A DNA stretch of 64,000 nt from Pelagicoccus sp. SDUM812003 (GCF_031127815.1 NZ_JARXHY010000018.1:1-64000), one strand, 5' to 3'. Positions 10,001 to 19,210 are shown, counted from the first letter of the stretch. Made by a program: numbers and translations. The notes: a model not told the origin generated them from the sequence alone.

Positions 10001-10810
10001 GATATCGACCTGAGCCTGACCTCCAAAGCGGGCAGCGCTCCCCAGCTCGCTGGCAACGTCAAGCTGAAGAAGGGACTGGTGCTGACCGAACCCGAGCTGC
10101 TCGCCAGTTCAACGAAAACCAACCGCCAGCGCCCGCCTTACTTCGCAGTCGAGACCGAGCCCTACTCCGCGTGGGGACTTGATATCGGAATCCGTGGCGA
10201 GCAGTTCCTCCGCGTATCCAACTCGTTTTTCGAAGGTACCTTGTCCGCAGATTTCAAACTCGACGGCACGCTGGGAAACCCGTTGCTCGTGGGCAGAGCG
10301 GAAGCCACTAGCGGCGTGGTTCGCTTTCCTGCCGCTTCGCTAAAGCTTCAAAAGGGCGAGGCCCTCATCACCCGAGAACGGCCGAACACCATACAGGTCG
10401 AAGCCAGCGCCATAGGCCGGCTTTTCGCCTACGACATCAATTTGTCAGCCACCGGCAGCATCGAGGATCTCGATATCGTCATCAACACCAACCCCGCCCT
10501 CAGCCAAGTCGACGCCCTGCTGCTGGTGACCACTGGGGCCATTCCGAACAGCGGCGGCAATCTAGCCCAGCAGTCCGCCACCTCGCTCGGTCTCTTCATC
10601 GGCAAGGGGCTCTTCCGAAAACTCGCAGGACCCGGCGACAGCGACGCCGCTAGCAAGCTCTCCCTCGAGGTCGGAAACGACATCTCCTTGCAAGGCAAGA
10701 AGACCATCGAAGCGACGTATCAGCTTACGGATACGTTGGAAATCGAAGGCGAGTACGACAAGCGCGACGAATACAACGCGAATCTCAAATGGACGTTTTT
10801 CAAAAAATAG
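7091..10810 (+). CDS. tamB: TamB-like translocation and assembly module protein (AsmA-like/DUF490)
   Basis: The 1239-residue protein has one N-terminal membrane helix (about residues 18-42), then about 850 residues of repetitive beta-strand segments typical of AsmA/TamB bridge proteins, and a C-terminal DUF490/TamB domain (about 900-1239) with SQVDALLLVTTG and LQGKKTIEATYQLTDTLEIEGEYDKR. TamB-type proteins span the periplasm and work with an Omp85 partner in outer-membrane assembly or lipid transport. The first usable start is a TTG at 7091, because no ATG or GTG precedes the membrane anchor in this frame; the ribosome-binding site is poor. It overlaps the downstream Omp85 gene by 22 bases, which supports a TamA/TamB pair. 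Confidence 0.9.
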   Translation: MKKTDQKKSPPKRSHGKRNAALVVGLLFLLVSLFPWWSIYLAKPLLSAVDGLQVDSLSQRSWSEWTLRQASFQTTGLSFEAQEISLPSPSYLLLAKIGASDPTGSLELSSWRLALSESEQTSSPSQPLSLPSLLEQVERSTGLVHQYVSAVKATDGLVQQNGKDLLSVELIEAREKRLTVKADYLASDLPFEADVDYSRPSVWRVLAETSLAEADLELRADQGATLEGELTAHGNRIALSANWAPDSTGFIPTQASASSKRFALDQRYAFWKNAQPVTVDAELGWTGQEYRFSIQSVDASVKEQPIDLNLSGFGDFAKLTIESAEISLPWLEAHNDAPLVIDFSLANPLEQAELVARADLAELPWIEADGSVSGRIKADASGEGLPLLTANVDGEAVRIHDTRFSTFTANIKAVGTDVSINSLRASTESGSSIDASGSLDLAERSSSGLSVSLALKNESAMLNKLIGFEDWQELSADLSLSGALANPALQGSLSVSEFVLPELKPLTLNARIDGTLRDLHTEATVNSEANTLDLAFNLKSSSAELVADLKRLRIRPERKNAFATSGPAQVRFDLTSKQLAVKDLSLGDGQGSLIALPNLLLSADQLIVTAHLAELEPSFFESWLRNPKLPNLHITELNTEIALSADASQIQNSGEISWSLDSSNVIEASWRAHQQEEADKPSFRLDHLEIGSQGKHILRSKGDFPVSLGWSDNRIRYRFLKDAPISLTLNSTPHPDFWRSIETLVPVAITRPVINARIDGSLADPEGQLSLRLASLNWKDPSAPEKRITLSNIELEAEANNGILTVTTLSANAGANRLKGRAELPLKDKSLTELLEARQLPTFDTLDGSASLELTDFAAIDVWLPSFMRREGSATIESSFKSGQLEAKATVSKLATRPLPPLGSFSQVSGTLRYQNGRFETSGLEGMAEQSPFKLVGGVQLRKGKTPLYDLSFTSQDFPLLRDSGLMFSGDIDLSLTSKAGSAPQLAGNVKLKKGLVLTEPELLASSTKTNRQRPPYFAVETEPYSAWGLDIGIRGEQFLRVSNSFFEGTLSADFKLDGTLGNPLLVGRAEATSGVVRFPAASLKLQKGEALITRERPNTIQVEASAIGRLFAYDINLSATGSIEDLDIVINTNPALSQVDALLLVTTGAIPNSGGNLAQQSATSLGLFIGKGLFRKLAGPGDSDAASKLSLEVGNDISLQGKKTIEATYQLTDTLEIEGEYDKRDEYNANLKWTFFKK

Positions 10811-12867
10811 GTCGCAACCTCATCTGTCTTAGCTTCGCGGTCGTCTTCACGGCGCTCAGTCAGGCCAAGCTTGTCAGCGTGGACGGCTTCGGCCTCTTCG
10901 GAAGCGCCGAACTGCGAAACGCCTTGCGCCTACTGGAAATGGAGGGAGACACCATTTCAGGGCGCCAGATCGACGACGGAGCCTTCCTCATCATCACACG
11001 CCTCAAGCAAAGCGGCTACCTCGACGCCAGGCTCTCCGCCGAGATCAAACTCGACGAAGAACGCAGCATCACCGCCAGCTGGTCGACCGACTTCGAGCCC
11101 CAGCTCGATCCAGACCTCACCGCTAGCTCCGCGAGCTACACCGTCGAAGCGGGCACCTTGCACTACTACGAAGAGGTCGAGATCACTGGACTCCACTCCA
11201 TCCCCATCGACGAAGCGCGAACCTACTTCGTACCAGACGATACGCTGTATTCACGAAAAAAGGACAGAGCCTATTCGCCCAGCCTTCTCTCCAGCCAACA
11301 AAAGCAATTGATCGGAGCCCTCTCCGCATTAGGCAAGGCGGACGCCCGCGTGGCTGAGCAAACCGTGGACATCGACTCGGAAACCGGCCAGGTCTTCGTC
11401 CAGCTAACTATCGATGAAGGCCCCCTGTACCGTATCACCGAGCAGGTCATATCGATCGATACCGAATCTTCGCCAGCTGAAGAAAGCTCCATCCCGACCG
11501 ATGCCATCTACTCCAAAATCTGGATCGAAAACCGTCTGCGCGCCCTGCGCAACGAATCCTACCAGCTCGGCTATCCGGATACGCGCATCAGCCACAGCAA
11601 CTCCGAGGTCACCAACAAGGGAGATACCATCGAGCTCGTCGTTCGCTTCGACATTCAACGCGGCTCGAAGGTCATCCTGACCGACGTGAAGCACCTCGGC
11701 GCCGACGACACCAAAACATCTCTCCTTGAACGCAAGACGGATCTCGTAGTTGGCGAACCGCTCGACATCACGGAGGTGGAGGCCGCCCGACGCCGCCTCT
11801 CCAGCTTGGGCATCTTCAAGCGAATCGACCTAGAGTATGAAGAAGTTGGAGACAACGGAAGACAAGCGATCTTCAACTATGAAAAAGGCTTGCGTCTGGA
11901 ATGGCAGCTTCTGCTCGGATACGGAAGCTACGAGGGTCTTCGCGGCGGCGTTCTCGCGAAACGAAGCAATTTCTTCGGCCGGGCCCATTCGCTCAATTTT
12001 CAAGCCGTCCAATCCATAAAATCGACCCACGGAAGAGTAAACTACACCATGCCCGAATTGCTCGGCGAATTTATCGACGTAAGAGTCGAAGCCGACTATC
12101 TCGACAGAGAGGAGCTCTACTTCGACCGTACCGAGCGCGGCGTATCGGCCGGAGTCTCGACCCATTTGAACAACTACGGCATCGACCTAGGTCTCGACTA
12201 CGCCTTCGAGAGGAAGCGCTCTAGCGACCCGCGCTTCAACGCCGATCTCCGTCTCGAGGACACAAACATCGGCAGTATTTCGGTACGAGCGACTAAAAAC
12301 GAGCTCGACAATATCCTGTACCCGACCAGCGGATACGAAATCTCTTCCTCGTTTCGATACGCATCCGAGGAGCTCGGAGGTGAAACCGAATTCATCCGGC
12401 CGGAAGTCGGAGCGAGTTTTCACCATCGTATCGACAGTCGCTGGATCCTTCACTTGTCCGGAAAGCTCGGATACACATCTAGCCCCGACGAAAACGTGGT
12501 CGCCATTCCCTACGGGGAACGTTTTCTGGTCGGCGGCGAGAACTCGCTGCGCGGCTTCCGTCGCGGCGAAGCGGGGCCGGTCGATTCTGAAGGCATTCCA
12601 ATCGGAGCGGAAGCGGTGGCCCTTTTCAACGCGGAGCTGGAGTACCCGCTCTTCAATCGAATCAACGCGGTCGTCTTTTTCGACACCGCTCGAGTCTGGG
12701 ACTCGACCGGCGATCTGGATACGTTCGAGGATTTCGCCAACGTGGGCATCGGCGTTCGCTACAAGACCATCGTCGGACCGGTGCGCCTGGAATACGGCCA
12801 CAACATCGATCCACGCCCGTCGGATCCGGAGGGCACCGTGCACCTGTCCATTGGCTTCCCGTTCTAG
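10789..12867 (+). CDS. tamA: Omp85-family outer-membrane protein (TamA-like)
   Basis: The 692-residue protein has a signal peptide (residues 1-26), N-terminal POTRA-type domains (about 60-370) and a C-terminal Omp85 beta-barrel (about 380-692). The lid-loop signature is NSLRGFRRGE with Arg588, and the last residue is Phe (IGFPF), as expected for a BamA substrate. It starts inside the end of tamB, so it is translationally coupled and presumably its partner. BamA itself usually sits beside lpxD/skp genes, which are absent here, so TamA is the better assignment. The number of POTRA repeats should be settled by modelling. Confidence 0.9.
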   Translation: MDVFQKIGRNLICLSFAVVFTALSQAKLVSVDGFGLFGSAELRNALRLLEMEGDTISGRQIDDGAFLIITRLKQSGYLDARLSAEIKLDEERSITASWSTDFEPQLDPDLTASSASYTVEAGTLHYYEEVEITGLHSIPIDEARTYFVPDDTLYSRKKDRAYSPSLLSSQQKQLIGALSALGKADARVAEQTVDIDSETGQVFVQLTIDEGPLYRITEQVISIDTESSPAEESSIPTDAIYSKIWIENRLRALRNESYQLGYPDTRISHSNSEVTNKGDTIELVVRFDIQRGSKVILTDVKHLGADDTKTSLLERKTDLVVGEPLDITEVEAARRRLSSLGIFKRIDLEYEEVGDNGRQAIFNYEKGLRLEWQLLLGYGSYEGLRGGVLAKRSNFFGRAHSLNFQAVQSIKSTHGRVNYTMPELLGEFIDVRVEADYLDREELYFDRTERGVSAGVSTHLNNYGIDLGLDYAFERKRSSDPRFNADLRLEDTNIGSISVRATKNELDNILYPTSGYEISSSFRYASEELGGETEFIRPEVGASFHHRIDSRWILHLSGKLGYTSSPDENVVAIPYGERFLVGGENSLRGFRRGEAGPVDSEGIPIGAEAVALFNAELEYPLFNRINAVVFFDTARVWDSTGDLDTFEDFANVGIGVRYKTIVGPVRLEYGHNIDPRPSDPEGTVHLSIGFPF

Positions 12868-13298
12868 GCAACGAACAAGCGGCTAGTTTTCAGTCGAAAT
12901 CGAGGCGCGCTGGGGCAAATCGCATTCGGCGCCGTCGGACTCCTCCTGCCTTCGACGCGGTCCGTTGTCCCAGAACACTTGGCTAAACAATGTACGATCG
13001 CCCGCAATGAACTTGCGGTAGTCCTGGGAGTCGCGTTTGGCGCCTTTGCTTTGATTTGGAGATTCGTATTTCATGCTATCATCTCTCCTATCGACCCTAC
13101 TCGATTTTTCTAAACGCCCTAAGAACAGTATTTCGCGCTCGAGGTTTCTGTGGATTGATCCAGTTCCGAAACGGGCTAAATCCATCACCTAAATCGAAAC
13201 CTCGACTGCCAAGCGAACTGCCAGCCGTGCATCATCTCGAAGACGGAACCGGTCGGGGCGCCGAGCGCTCATCGTCACCCGAGCAGCGAATGGCCCCA
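12868..13298. other. Intergenic stretch with one small candidate ORF
   Basis: This 431-base stretch lies between the end of the tamA-like gene and the end of the amino-sugar operon. Apart from the 63-codon minus-strand ORF listed separately I see no RNA gene, no strong terminator and no repeat. Longer overlapping open frames on both strands have no recognisable composition or ribosome-binding site. Confidence 0.5.
12883..13074 (-). CDS. Small hypothetical protein (63 aa)
   Basis: A minus-strand ATG at 13074 is preceded by ATAGGAGAGATGATAGC, a good Shine-Dalgarno sequence about 10 bases upstream. The frame runs 63 codons. The product (begins MKYESPNQSKGAKRDSQDYR) is hydrophilic and charged, with no membrane segment, no cysteine pair and no domain I recognise. 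The same frame stays open upstream to 13188, but that extension lacks a ribosome-binding site. It could be a small basic nucleic-acid-associated or stress protein, or a chance ORF; the ribosome-binding site is the only positive evidence. Confidence 0.45.
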   Translation of the reverse strand: MKYESPNQSKGAKRDSQDYRKFIAGDRTLFSQVFWDNGPRRRQEESDGAECDLPQRASISTEN

Positions 13299-14495
13299 CT
13301 ACAGCTTAATCAAAATCCCCCGACCCCAGAGGTAGCGCACCGGGAGATAAATGATGCCAACGTAGAAAAGGGCATAAAAAAGCGAGGCCAGCTTTCCGGC
13401 TAGGCCAAGCTCTAGGGCGGCGTCCATAAACCACGCGTTCAATCCCGCGAACTCTCCGTACCCTGTGTAGAAAACGGAAAGCAGCATTCCCGAAAGGGCA
13501 TAGGCGACGATCGGATTGGCCCCAAACACCAGCCCCATTTTCGCCCATCGCTTGTATCCGCAGATATCGATCAGCAAAACGCAGCTCGCGAAGCAAACCG
13601 CTGACCAGCCGCCCGAAACGAGCACGAAAGAGCTGCTCCAAAGGTTCTTGTTGAGCGGAAAGCTCCAACTCCAGATCGTGCCGAGCCCCACCGCAGCAAA
13701 TCCCACGAGATACAGCCAGCTCACCCGTCGATAGGCATCGCCAATCCTCAAGACGAGAGCGCCCACCAACAGGCCGAATATCCCCGTTCCTATCGCTGGC
13801 AAGGTCGTGAACAAACCTTCCGGATCCCAGGTTCGTTCCCAGAACCGACCGGGCAGCAAGCGACGATCCACCCAAGCCGCGACGTTCGCACCTGGCTCGT
13901 AGTTGGGCCTTAGATACGCTTCACCCCTGGCGGATACCGACACCTCCACTTGCTGTCCATAGCTTCTTTCGATGTATCCACTTTCCAACGCTAGCTCATT
14001 GACCGCGTCCAATGGTACCGGTACCCAGGCCATCACGCCCCAATAGGCCAGCAAAATGCCGACTCCTATCGAAAGTTGAGCTTTCCAGCTCACCAGCAGG
14101 AAAAGGATCGCGCATACCGCAAACACGATCGCGATGCGCTGCAGCACTCCCGCGACGCGAATCTCCGACAGATCGAAGCTCGGCCAAAGATTGAGGAACA
14201 AACCAACGGCGAAGATCTTAACGCCGCGAATGACGATCTTCCGATAGGCCGCCGCCTTCTGGCGTTCGCTCAGATCCAAGCGCCCGTACGCAAGCGCTAT
14301 CGAAATGCCCATGATGAAGAGAAAGAAAGGGAACACCAGATCGGTCAGCGTCATCCCGTGCCAAGGCGCGTGAAGCAGCGGAGGATAAACGTGGCTCCAG
14401 GAACCTGGGCTGTTCACGATGATCATGCCAATGATGGTGAAGCCTCGCAAGGCATCGAGCGACAGGAGACGCTCCTTTTTCCCTGAACGTCTCAT
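13299..14495 (-). CDS. HGSNAT-like transmembrane acetyltransferase (heparan-alpha-glucosaminide N-acetyltransferase family)
   Basis: A 398-residue polytopic membrane protein (about 10-11 helices). It opens with RLLSLDALRGFTIIGMIIVN and has the family core LHAPWHGMTLTDLVFPFFL. That core aligns with the human lysosomal enzyme HGSNAT, whose active-site His lies in the equivalent HAxWxG motif (His42 here). HGSNAT moves an acetyl group from cytosolic acetyl-CoA across the membrane to terminal glucosamine. The gene abuts the symporter gene with no spacer and is last in an operon with GH20, PIG-L and NagB. This supports a role in acetylating amino sugars outside the cytoplasm, but acceptor and direction are inferred. 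Confidence 0.82.
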   Translation of the reverse strand: MRRSGKKERLLSLDALRGFTIIGMIIVNSPGSWSHVYPPLLHAPWHGMTLTDLVFPFFLFIMGISIALAYGRLDLSERQKAAAYRKIVIRGVKIFAVGLFLNLWPSFDLSEIRVAGVLQRIAIVFAVCAILFLLVSWKAQLSIGVGILLAYWGVMAWVPVPLDAVNELALESGYIERSYGQQVEVSVSARGEAYLRPNYEPGANVAAWVDRRLLPGRFWERTWDPEGLFTTLPAIGTGIFGLLVGALVLRIGDAYRRVSWLYLVGFAAVGLGTIWSWSFPLNKNLWSSSFVLVSGGWSAVCFASCVLLIDICGYKRWAKMGLVFGANPIVAYALSGMLLSVFYTGYGEFAGLNAWFMDAALELGLAGKLASLFYALFYVGIIYLPVRYLWGRGILIKL

Positions 14496-16292
14496 CTAGA
14501 CTCCTTCCGTGTCCTTGGTTTGGATACGTTTCAGCAGAAACAAGATCCCCAGCGCCCCGAGGACGAGCATCGACACACCGAGAGCTTCAGATCCGTAAAT
14601 GACATACCCCAGGCCGAACAGCGCCGCGTAAACCGAAACGCTGCCGACGAAAAAGTTGAGCAACCCATTGGGGATGCTTTCGCTAGCTGGCCCCACCCGC
14701 AGCTCAACGCCTTCACGAGCTAAAGCGGACTGTACCTTCGACCACCCCGGCCCCGACGGGCGAATCTCACGGTAGAAACGCCTCAGCGTTTCCTCGTCCG
14801 TGGGCGGCGTCAGCAGGGTGACCGTCAGCCAGAGGACCGTGGTCACCGCCACACTGGCGATCAGTTGCCAGTGTCCTTGCAGCGGCTCGAAACCGAGACG
14901 CTCATAGCCGAACTCGAAAAACACCGCCACGAGAAAGGAAACGATCATTCCAGCGATCTCCGTCATGGCGCTGATCCGCCACCAGAACCAACGAAGGATG
15001 AAGATGAGACCGGTGCCCGCTCCGATGGAGAGCAGAATGTTGAAGCTCTGCAGGGCGTTGTCCAACACCAGGGCCACTCCGCCCGCGCACACCATGAGCA
15101 ATGCGGTGGAGAGACGCCCAACCCGGACCTGCGCCTTTTCATCCGCGCTCGGATCGATAAAGCGCTTGTAGAAGTCGTTCACGATATAGGAGGATCCCCA
15201 ATTCAAGTGAGTCGAGATGGTGGACATGAAGGCGGCCACCAAGGACGCGATCACCAAGCCCAGGACGCCGGCTGGCAAGAAGGCTAGCATGGCTGGATAT
15301 GCCAAATCGTCGCCTAGGATCGATGGATCGACATCAGGGAACGCCGCTCCCAAGTCGCCAATGCTTGGATACACGACCAAAGAAGCGAGGGCGATGATGA
15401 TCCAAGGCCAAGGACGCAGCGCATAGTGAGCAATATTGAAGAAAAACGTAGCCCCGATCGCGTGGCGTTCGTTTTTTGCCGACAGCATCCGCTGGGCCAC
15501 ATAGCCTCCACCGCCTGGCTCGGCCCCGGGATACCAGACGCTCCACCACTGCACAGCCAGCGGAACCAAGAATACGGAAAGAGCCATGCTCGAATCGCTG
15601 AAATCCGGGAGCAGTCGCAGTTTTTCGGATACATTAGGATGCGCGAGCAGCTCGCCAAGCCCGCCGATCTCCGGCTTGGATACAATCAAATAGGCCGCCC
15701 AGACCGAACCCGCCATGGCTAAGCCAAACTGAACGAAATCCGTTATCAACACGCCCCTCAGTCCCCCTAGCGAGCTGTAGACCACCGTCACCAGAGAGGC
15801 GATCAATAGCGTCTCCAGCGGCGACAGACCAAGAGCGATTCCACCTAGCTTGACTGCGGCCAAGCAAACGTTGGCCATGATCATGACGTTGAAAAAGAAT
15901 CCGAGATAAAGGGCTCGAAAGCCCCTTAGGAAGGCGGCTGGCCTGCCGCTGTAGCGCAGTTCGTAAAACTCCAGATCCGTACTTACCTTGGAACGCCTCC
16001 ACAGACGGGCGTAGACGAAAACGGTGAGCATGCCGGTCAGCAGAAACGCCCACCACACCCAATTGCCAGACACTCCATTCTTGCGAACGATATCGGTCAC
16101 CAGATTCGGTGTATCGATGGCGAAGGTGGTAGCCACCATGGATACGCCCAACAACCACCACGGCATGTTTCTGCCTGAGAGGAAAAACTCTTGGGCAGAC
16201 TTGCCCGCCCGTCTGGAAACCGCGAGGCCGATCGCCAGCGATACGATGAAGAAGGCAGCGATGATGACCCAGTCGAGATTAGAAATTGTCAT
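14496..16292 (-). CDS. Sodium:solute symporter (SSS family)
   Basis: A 598-residue SSS-family transporter with about 13-14 membrane helices. It starts directly with a first transmembrane segment (NLDWVIIAAFFIVSLAIGLAVS). Recognisable features are the GRNMPWWLLGVSMVATTFA segment, TLLIASLVTVVYSSLGGLRGV and FMSTISTHLNWGSSYIVNDFYKRF, the sodium-symporter signature region. It lies 40 bases after the GH20 gene and directly before the acetyltransferase, so the likely cargo is GlcNAc, glucosamine or a chito-oligosaccharide. Cargo is inferred from context only. Confidence 0.9.
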   Translation of the reverse strand: MTISNLDWVIIAAFFIVSLAIGLAVSRRAGKSAQEFFLSGRNMPWWLLGVSMVATTFAIDTPNLVTDIVRKNGVSGNWVWWAFLLTGMLTVFVYARLWRRSKVSTDLEFYELRYSGRPAAFLRGFRALYLGFFFNVMIMANVCLAAVKLGGIALGLSPLETLLIASLVTVVYSSLGGLRGVLITDFVQFGLAMAGSVWAAYLIVSKPEIGGLGELLAHPNVSEKLRLLPDFSDSSMALSVFLVPLAVQWWSVWYPGAEPGGGGYVAQRMLSAKNERHAIGATFFFNIAHYALRPWPWIIIALASLVVYPSIGDLGAAFPDVDPSILGDDLAYPAMLAFLPAGVLGLVIASLVAAFMSTISTHLNWGSSYIVNDFYKRFIDPSADEKAQVRVGRLSTALLMVCAGGVALVLDNALQSFNILLSIGAGTGLIFILRWFWWRISAMTEIAGMIVSFLVAVFFEFGYERLGFEPLQGHWQLIASVAVTTVLWLTVTLLTPPTDEETLRRFYREIRPSGPGWSKVQSALAREGVELRVGPASESIPNGLLNFFVGSVSVYAALFGLGYVIYGSEALGVSMLVLGALGILFLLKRIQTKDTEGV

Positions 16293-16332
16293 TTTCTTGA
16301 GGATACATGTTTGAGATGGAAGATGCTAGGCG

Positions 16333-18351
16333 CTACTGTTCCAGCGATCGAAGCAGGGCCTCGATCGGCTGGACGACCTGCAGCTCGACTTTCGCCACTG
16401 GCTGACGCGCCGCTTCGAAAAGGGCTTCGGTCGTTTCATCCCAGACAAAGGGATCTTCCCGCTCCATCGCCGCCAACGCCAACCCTGCCAGGTCGCTCAA
16501 GGCTTGGGAGATCGGCAAGGCCTCGCGAATCGCCGGGGCTTTGCGAGCGAGCGCCTCAAAGGCGTCATGGTTCTTCGCCCATCTACGCAGCTGCTTCGAG
16601 ATGGCTTGCTGGCGCCTTTCGCTCGGATTCGCCAAGTAGTCCTCCACGAGAAAGCGGAATCTCAATGCATCTCGGGCGTCCGCGGTGGCCACGTCGGGAA
16701 GCAGGGTGTAGGGCGAGAAGGAACGATAGGAGAGATCTGCGTTTCGTCGGTAGATCTTGAGCGGTTCCACGACATCGGCCAAAGCCTCCAGCGCAGAGTA
16801 GTCGTATCCCCGAGCCAAGCGCCGCATCATCATGTCCCTGTTTTTCAGATGGGCTAGACCGAGTTCCTCGAGCTGCAGGGCAATCGTATCCAATCTTCGA
16901 TACATATCCCTCACGTCGTCGACTTCCGCGGAGGACCAAAGCCGTTCCGCGATGGCCGCGGTTCGCGGCCAGATGCGGGAGTCCACCGTCTCCGGCGTCA
17001 CATGCTCGCTCCACATGGTCGCCTCTCCTCCGAGAACGCGCTCTCGCTCCGCCTCGCTCAAGTCCACGTCTTTGGGAAGCGGATCGTTTAGGTAATGCTC
17101 GCTCGCTGGCTGCATCAGGTCGATGTAGTAGCCGTTGGACAGTATGCTTTGATATCCGTCCTTCGCGGCGGCCACCATGGACTCTCGTCCTCTCCAGGAG
17201 TGGATGACGATATTCGTCGGCATCTCGGGATGCAGGATCTCGTCCCAACCGATCATCCGCTTCTCTAGTTTCGTCAGTATTTTCAGGATACGCTGATTGA
17301 AATGGGCTTGCAGGGCATGCTTGTCCGCGAGTCCGTTCTCCTCCATGAACCGTTGCACGGTCTCGCTCTGCTCCCAGTGGTGCCCTTCCACCTCGTCCCC
17401 TCCGATATGAAAGTAGGGATCGGGAAAAAGAGCTGCCATTTCGGTGAACACCGCTTCCAAGATCTCGTAGACTACCTCCTTGCTTGGATCGAGCGTTGGC
17501 TCGAAGATCCCCCAGCCACGCTCGATTTCGTAGGGCCCGGGCAGCGAAGCCATCTCCGGATGCCCCACCAGCCAAGCGGTGGCGTGACCTGGCACATCGA
17601 ATTCCGGATACACGCGAATGCCGCGATCGGCCGCGTACGCAACGATCTCGCGTATCTGCTCCTGGGTGTAGTACATGCCATCGGAACCCAATTCGTGCAG
17701 GCGCGGATAGCTCTTGGTTTCCACACGAAAGCCTTGGTCTTCCGTCAAATGCCAGTGCATGACGTTGAGCTTCACCGCCGCCATGCCGTCGAGGTTTCGC
17801 TTCAGCGCATCCATCGGCATGAAATGCCGTGCCGAATCGATCATCAAACCTCGCCAAGCGAATCGTGGAGCATCCTCGATTTCAACGGCTGGAAAATAGA
17901 AGCCGTCCTCATCCACCGAGAGCAGCTGCAGAAGCGTCTCCAGCCCATGCATCGCTCCAAGATCGGTCTCCGCAAGAATCCGTATCCGCTTTTTCTCTAC
18001 GACGAGACGATACGATTCATCCTCGCCCAGAGCGACGCTTCCCGGACGCGAAACCGTGATCAGCAGATCCGAGGCATCCGCAAGGTCGGTCGGCTTCACG
18101 TAGTCCTGAGGGAAAAAAAGCCCGGAGCGACCGTCCAGACGACGCAGGAAGCGCGACGCTGCCGAGTAGATGCGCGGGTCGGGATTTCCCTCGACCGCTA
18201 CCTGAAACGTCGCTTCCAGGCGAAAACGCCCTTGGCCTTTTTCGATGGACTGGGGAACAGGCAGCAATTGATCGGTCATCGGCTTGGCGACAGTTGAGAT
18301 GAGGGCGAAGAGTGCGAACAGGGCTGCAAGGCAGTGCTTGAGGTGGGGCAT
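16333..18351 (-). CDS. Beta-N-acetylhexosaminidase, GH20
   Basis: The 672-residue secreted enzyme has a signal peptide (residues 1-22), an N-terminal GH20b-type domain (about 30-150), the TIM-barrel catalytic domain (about 155-490) and a C-terminal helical extension. Catalytic Asp319-Glu320 lie in HIGGDEVEGHHW. Other family motifs are WRGLMIDSARHFMP and LNVMHWHLTEDQGFR. It removes terminal beta-linked GlcNAc or GalNAc from chito-oligosaccharides or glycans. It is third in the nagB operon, which suggests GlcNAc-containing substrates. The C-terminal 150 residues are longer than the minimal family and of unknown function. Confidence 0.94.
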   Translation of the reverse strand: MPHLKHCLAALFALFALISTVAKPMTDQLLPVPQSIEKGQGRFRLEATFQVAVEGNPDPRIYSAASRFLRRLDGRSGLFFPQDYVKPTDLADASDLLITVSRPGSVALGEDESYRLVVEKKRIRILAETDLGAMHGLETLLQLLSVDEDGFYFPAVEIEDAPRFAWRGLMIDSARHFMPMDALKRNLDGMAAVKLNVMHWHLTEDQGFRVETKSYPRLHELGSDGMYYTQEQIREIVAYAADRGIRVYPEFDVPGHATAWLVGHPEMASLPGPYEIERGWGIFEPTLDPSKEVVYEILEAVFTEMAALFPDPYFHIGGDEVEGHHWEQSETVQRFMEENGLADKHALQAHFNQRILKILTKLEKRMIGWDEILHPEMPTNIVIHSWRGRESMVAAAKDGYQSILSNGYYIDLMQPASEHYLNDPLPKDVDLSEAERERVLGGEATMWSEHVTPETVDSRIWPRTAAIAERLWSSAEVDDVRDMYRRLDTIALQLEELGLAHLKNRDMMMRRLARGYDYSALEALADVVEPLKIYRRNADLSYRSFSPYTLLPDVATADARDALRFRFLVEDYLANPSERRQQAISKQLRRWAKNHDAFEALARKAPAIREALPISQALSDLAGLALAAMEREDPFVWDETTEALFEAARQPVAKVELQVVQPIEALLRSLEQ

Positions 18352-18370
18352 CGTCGAGTGGGTTGTATGT

Positions 18371-19210
18371 TCATTTCGCCGCGAAGCGCTCGATGCGCTG
18401 CAGCGTATCCATTTTAAAATGATCTATGAATCCCTTCACGTAATCAGCAGGGCTGGGAGCGTGCTCCGCGAGCAACGGTTTCAGGTCCATGGCAAAGGTA
18501 AGGGCCTTGGCCGTATCCACGCTATGAGATTGGAAAAAGGTGGCGTTAGCGAAGCGCCGTCCCAATGCGGCAGCGACATAGTCCTTGCCGCCGGCCACCT
18601 GCGAATCGAAGACCTCGATCAGCTGGCGAGCCAGGTCCGGATACGCGTCTACCGGCAGAGCTATTTTCCTGCCGTCATCCAGCCAATCGAGATCGCGCCA
18701 CACTTCGCAGCCATAGACCGCCTCCGGATGGAGCGCTGGCGGCAGGCGTCTCAGAGCTTCGAGACAACGGCTCAGAACCGCGATGTGGGTATCGTGCTTG
18801 TCGGCGGGATTGTGCAGGTAGAGCACCCGGGGAGAGCAGCTTCGCAGCAAGGCCTCCAGATCATCCACCAACGCTCGCGAACTCTCGTGATCCTTGACCT
18901 GCGAGCTGGGCACGCCGAGCTGGACCTGAAGCGCGTAGCGCCCTAGTCGAGCGGCTTCGTTCTGCTCCGCCACCCGCTTGGCCTTCATTTCTTCGTCGGT
19001 AAAATCCTGATACGGTCCGACGCGGGCGCTGCCGCCGCCATCCGTCACCGTGACTCCAGCAAACCACTCGTCCTCCGATTCGTAGCAAGCGGCGATGCCG
19101 TGGTAGGCGAAAATTTCCAGATCGTCCTGATGGGCTCCGATACCCATGCGCGTCACTCGGGACATGGCTTGCGCCTCCGCGATTCCATCCGGTACATACA
19201 TTCGACTCAT
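18371..19210 (-). CDS. PIG-L/LmbE-family N-deacetylase
   Basis: The 279-residue protein is a stand-alone PIG-L family enzyme. The zinc/catalytic motif is AHQDDLE with His27, Asp29 and Asp30 intact, and the second metal motif is NPADKHDTH near residue 138. The family removes acetyl from GlcNAc-containing substrates (MshB, BshB, PIG-L). It sits between nagB and the hexosaminidase, 47 bases after nagB, with no nagA in the window. It may therefore supply the deacetylation step that NagA usually performs, but on unphosphorylated GlcNAc or its derivative. That role is inference. There is no signal peptide, so it is cytoplasmic. Confidence 0.85.
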   Translation of the reverse strand: MSRMYVPDGIAEAQAMSRVTRMGIGAHQDDLEIFAYHGIAACYESEDEWFAGVTVTDGGGSARVGPYQDFTDEEMKAKRVAEQNEAARLGRYALQVQLGVPSSQVKDHESSRALVDDLEALLRSCSPRVLYLHNPADKHDTHIAVLSRCLEALRRLPPALHPEAVYGCEVWRDLDWLDDGRKIALPVDAYPDLARQLIEVFDSQVAGGKDYVAAALGRRFANATFFQSHSVDTAKALTFAMDLKPLLAEHAPSPADYVKGFIDHFKMDTLQRIERFAAK

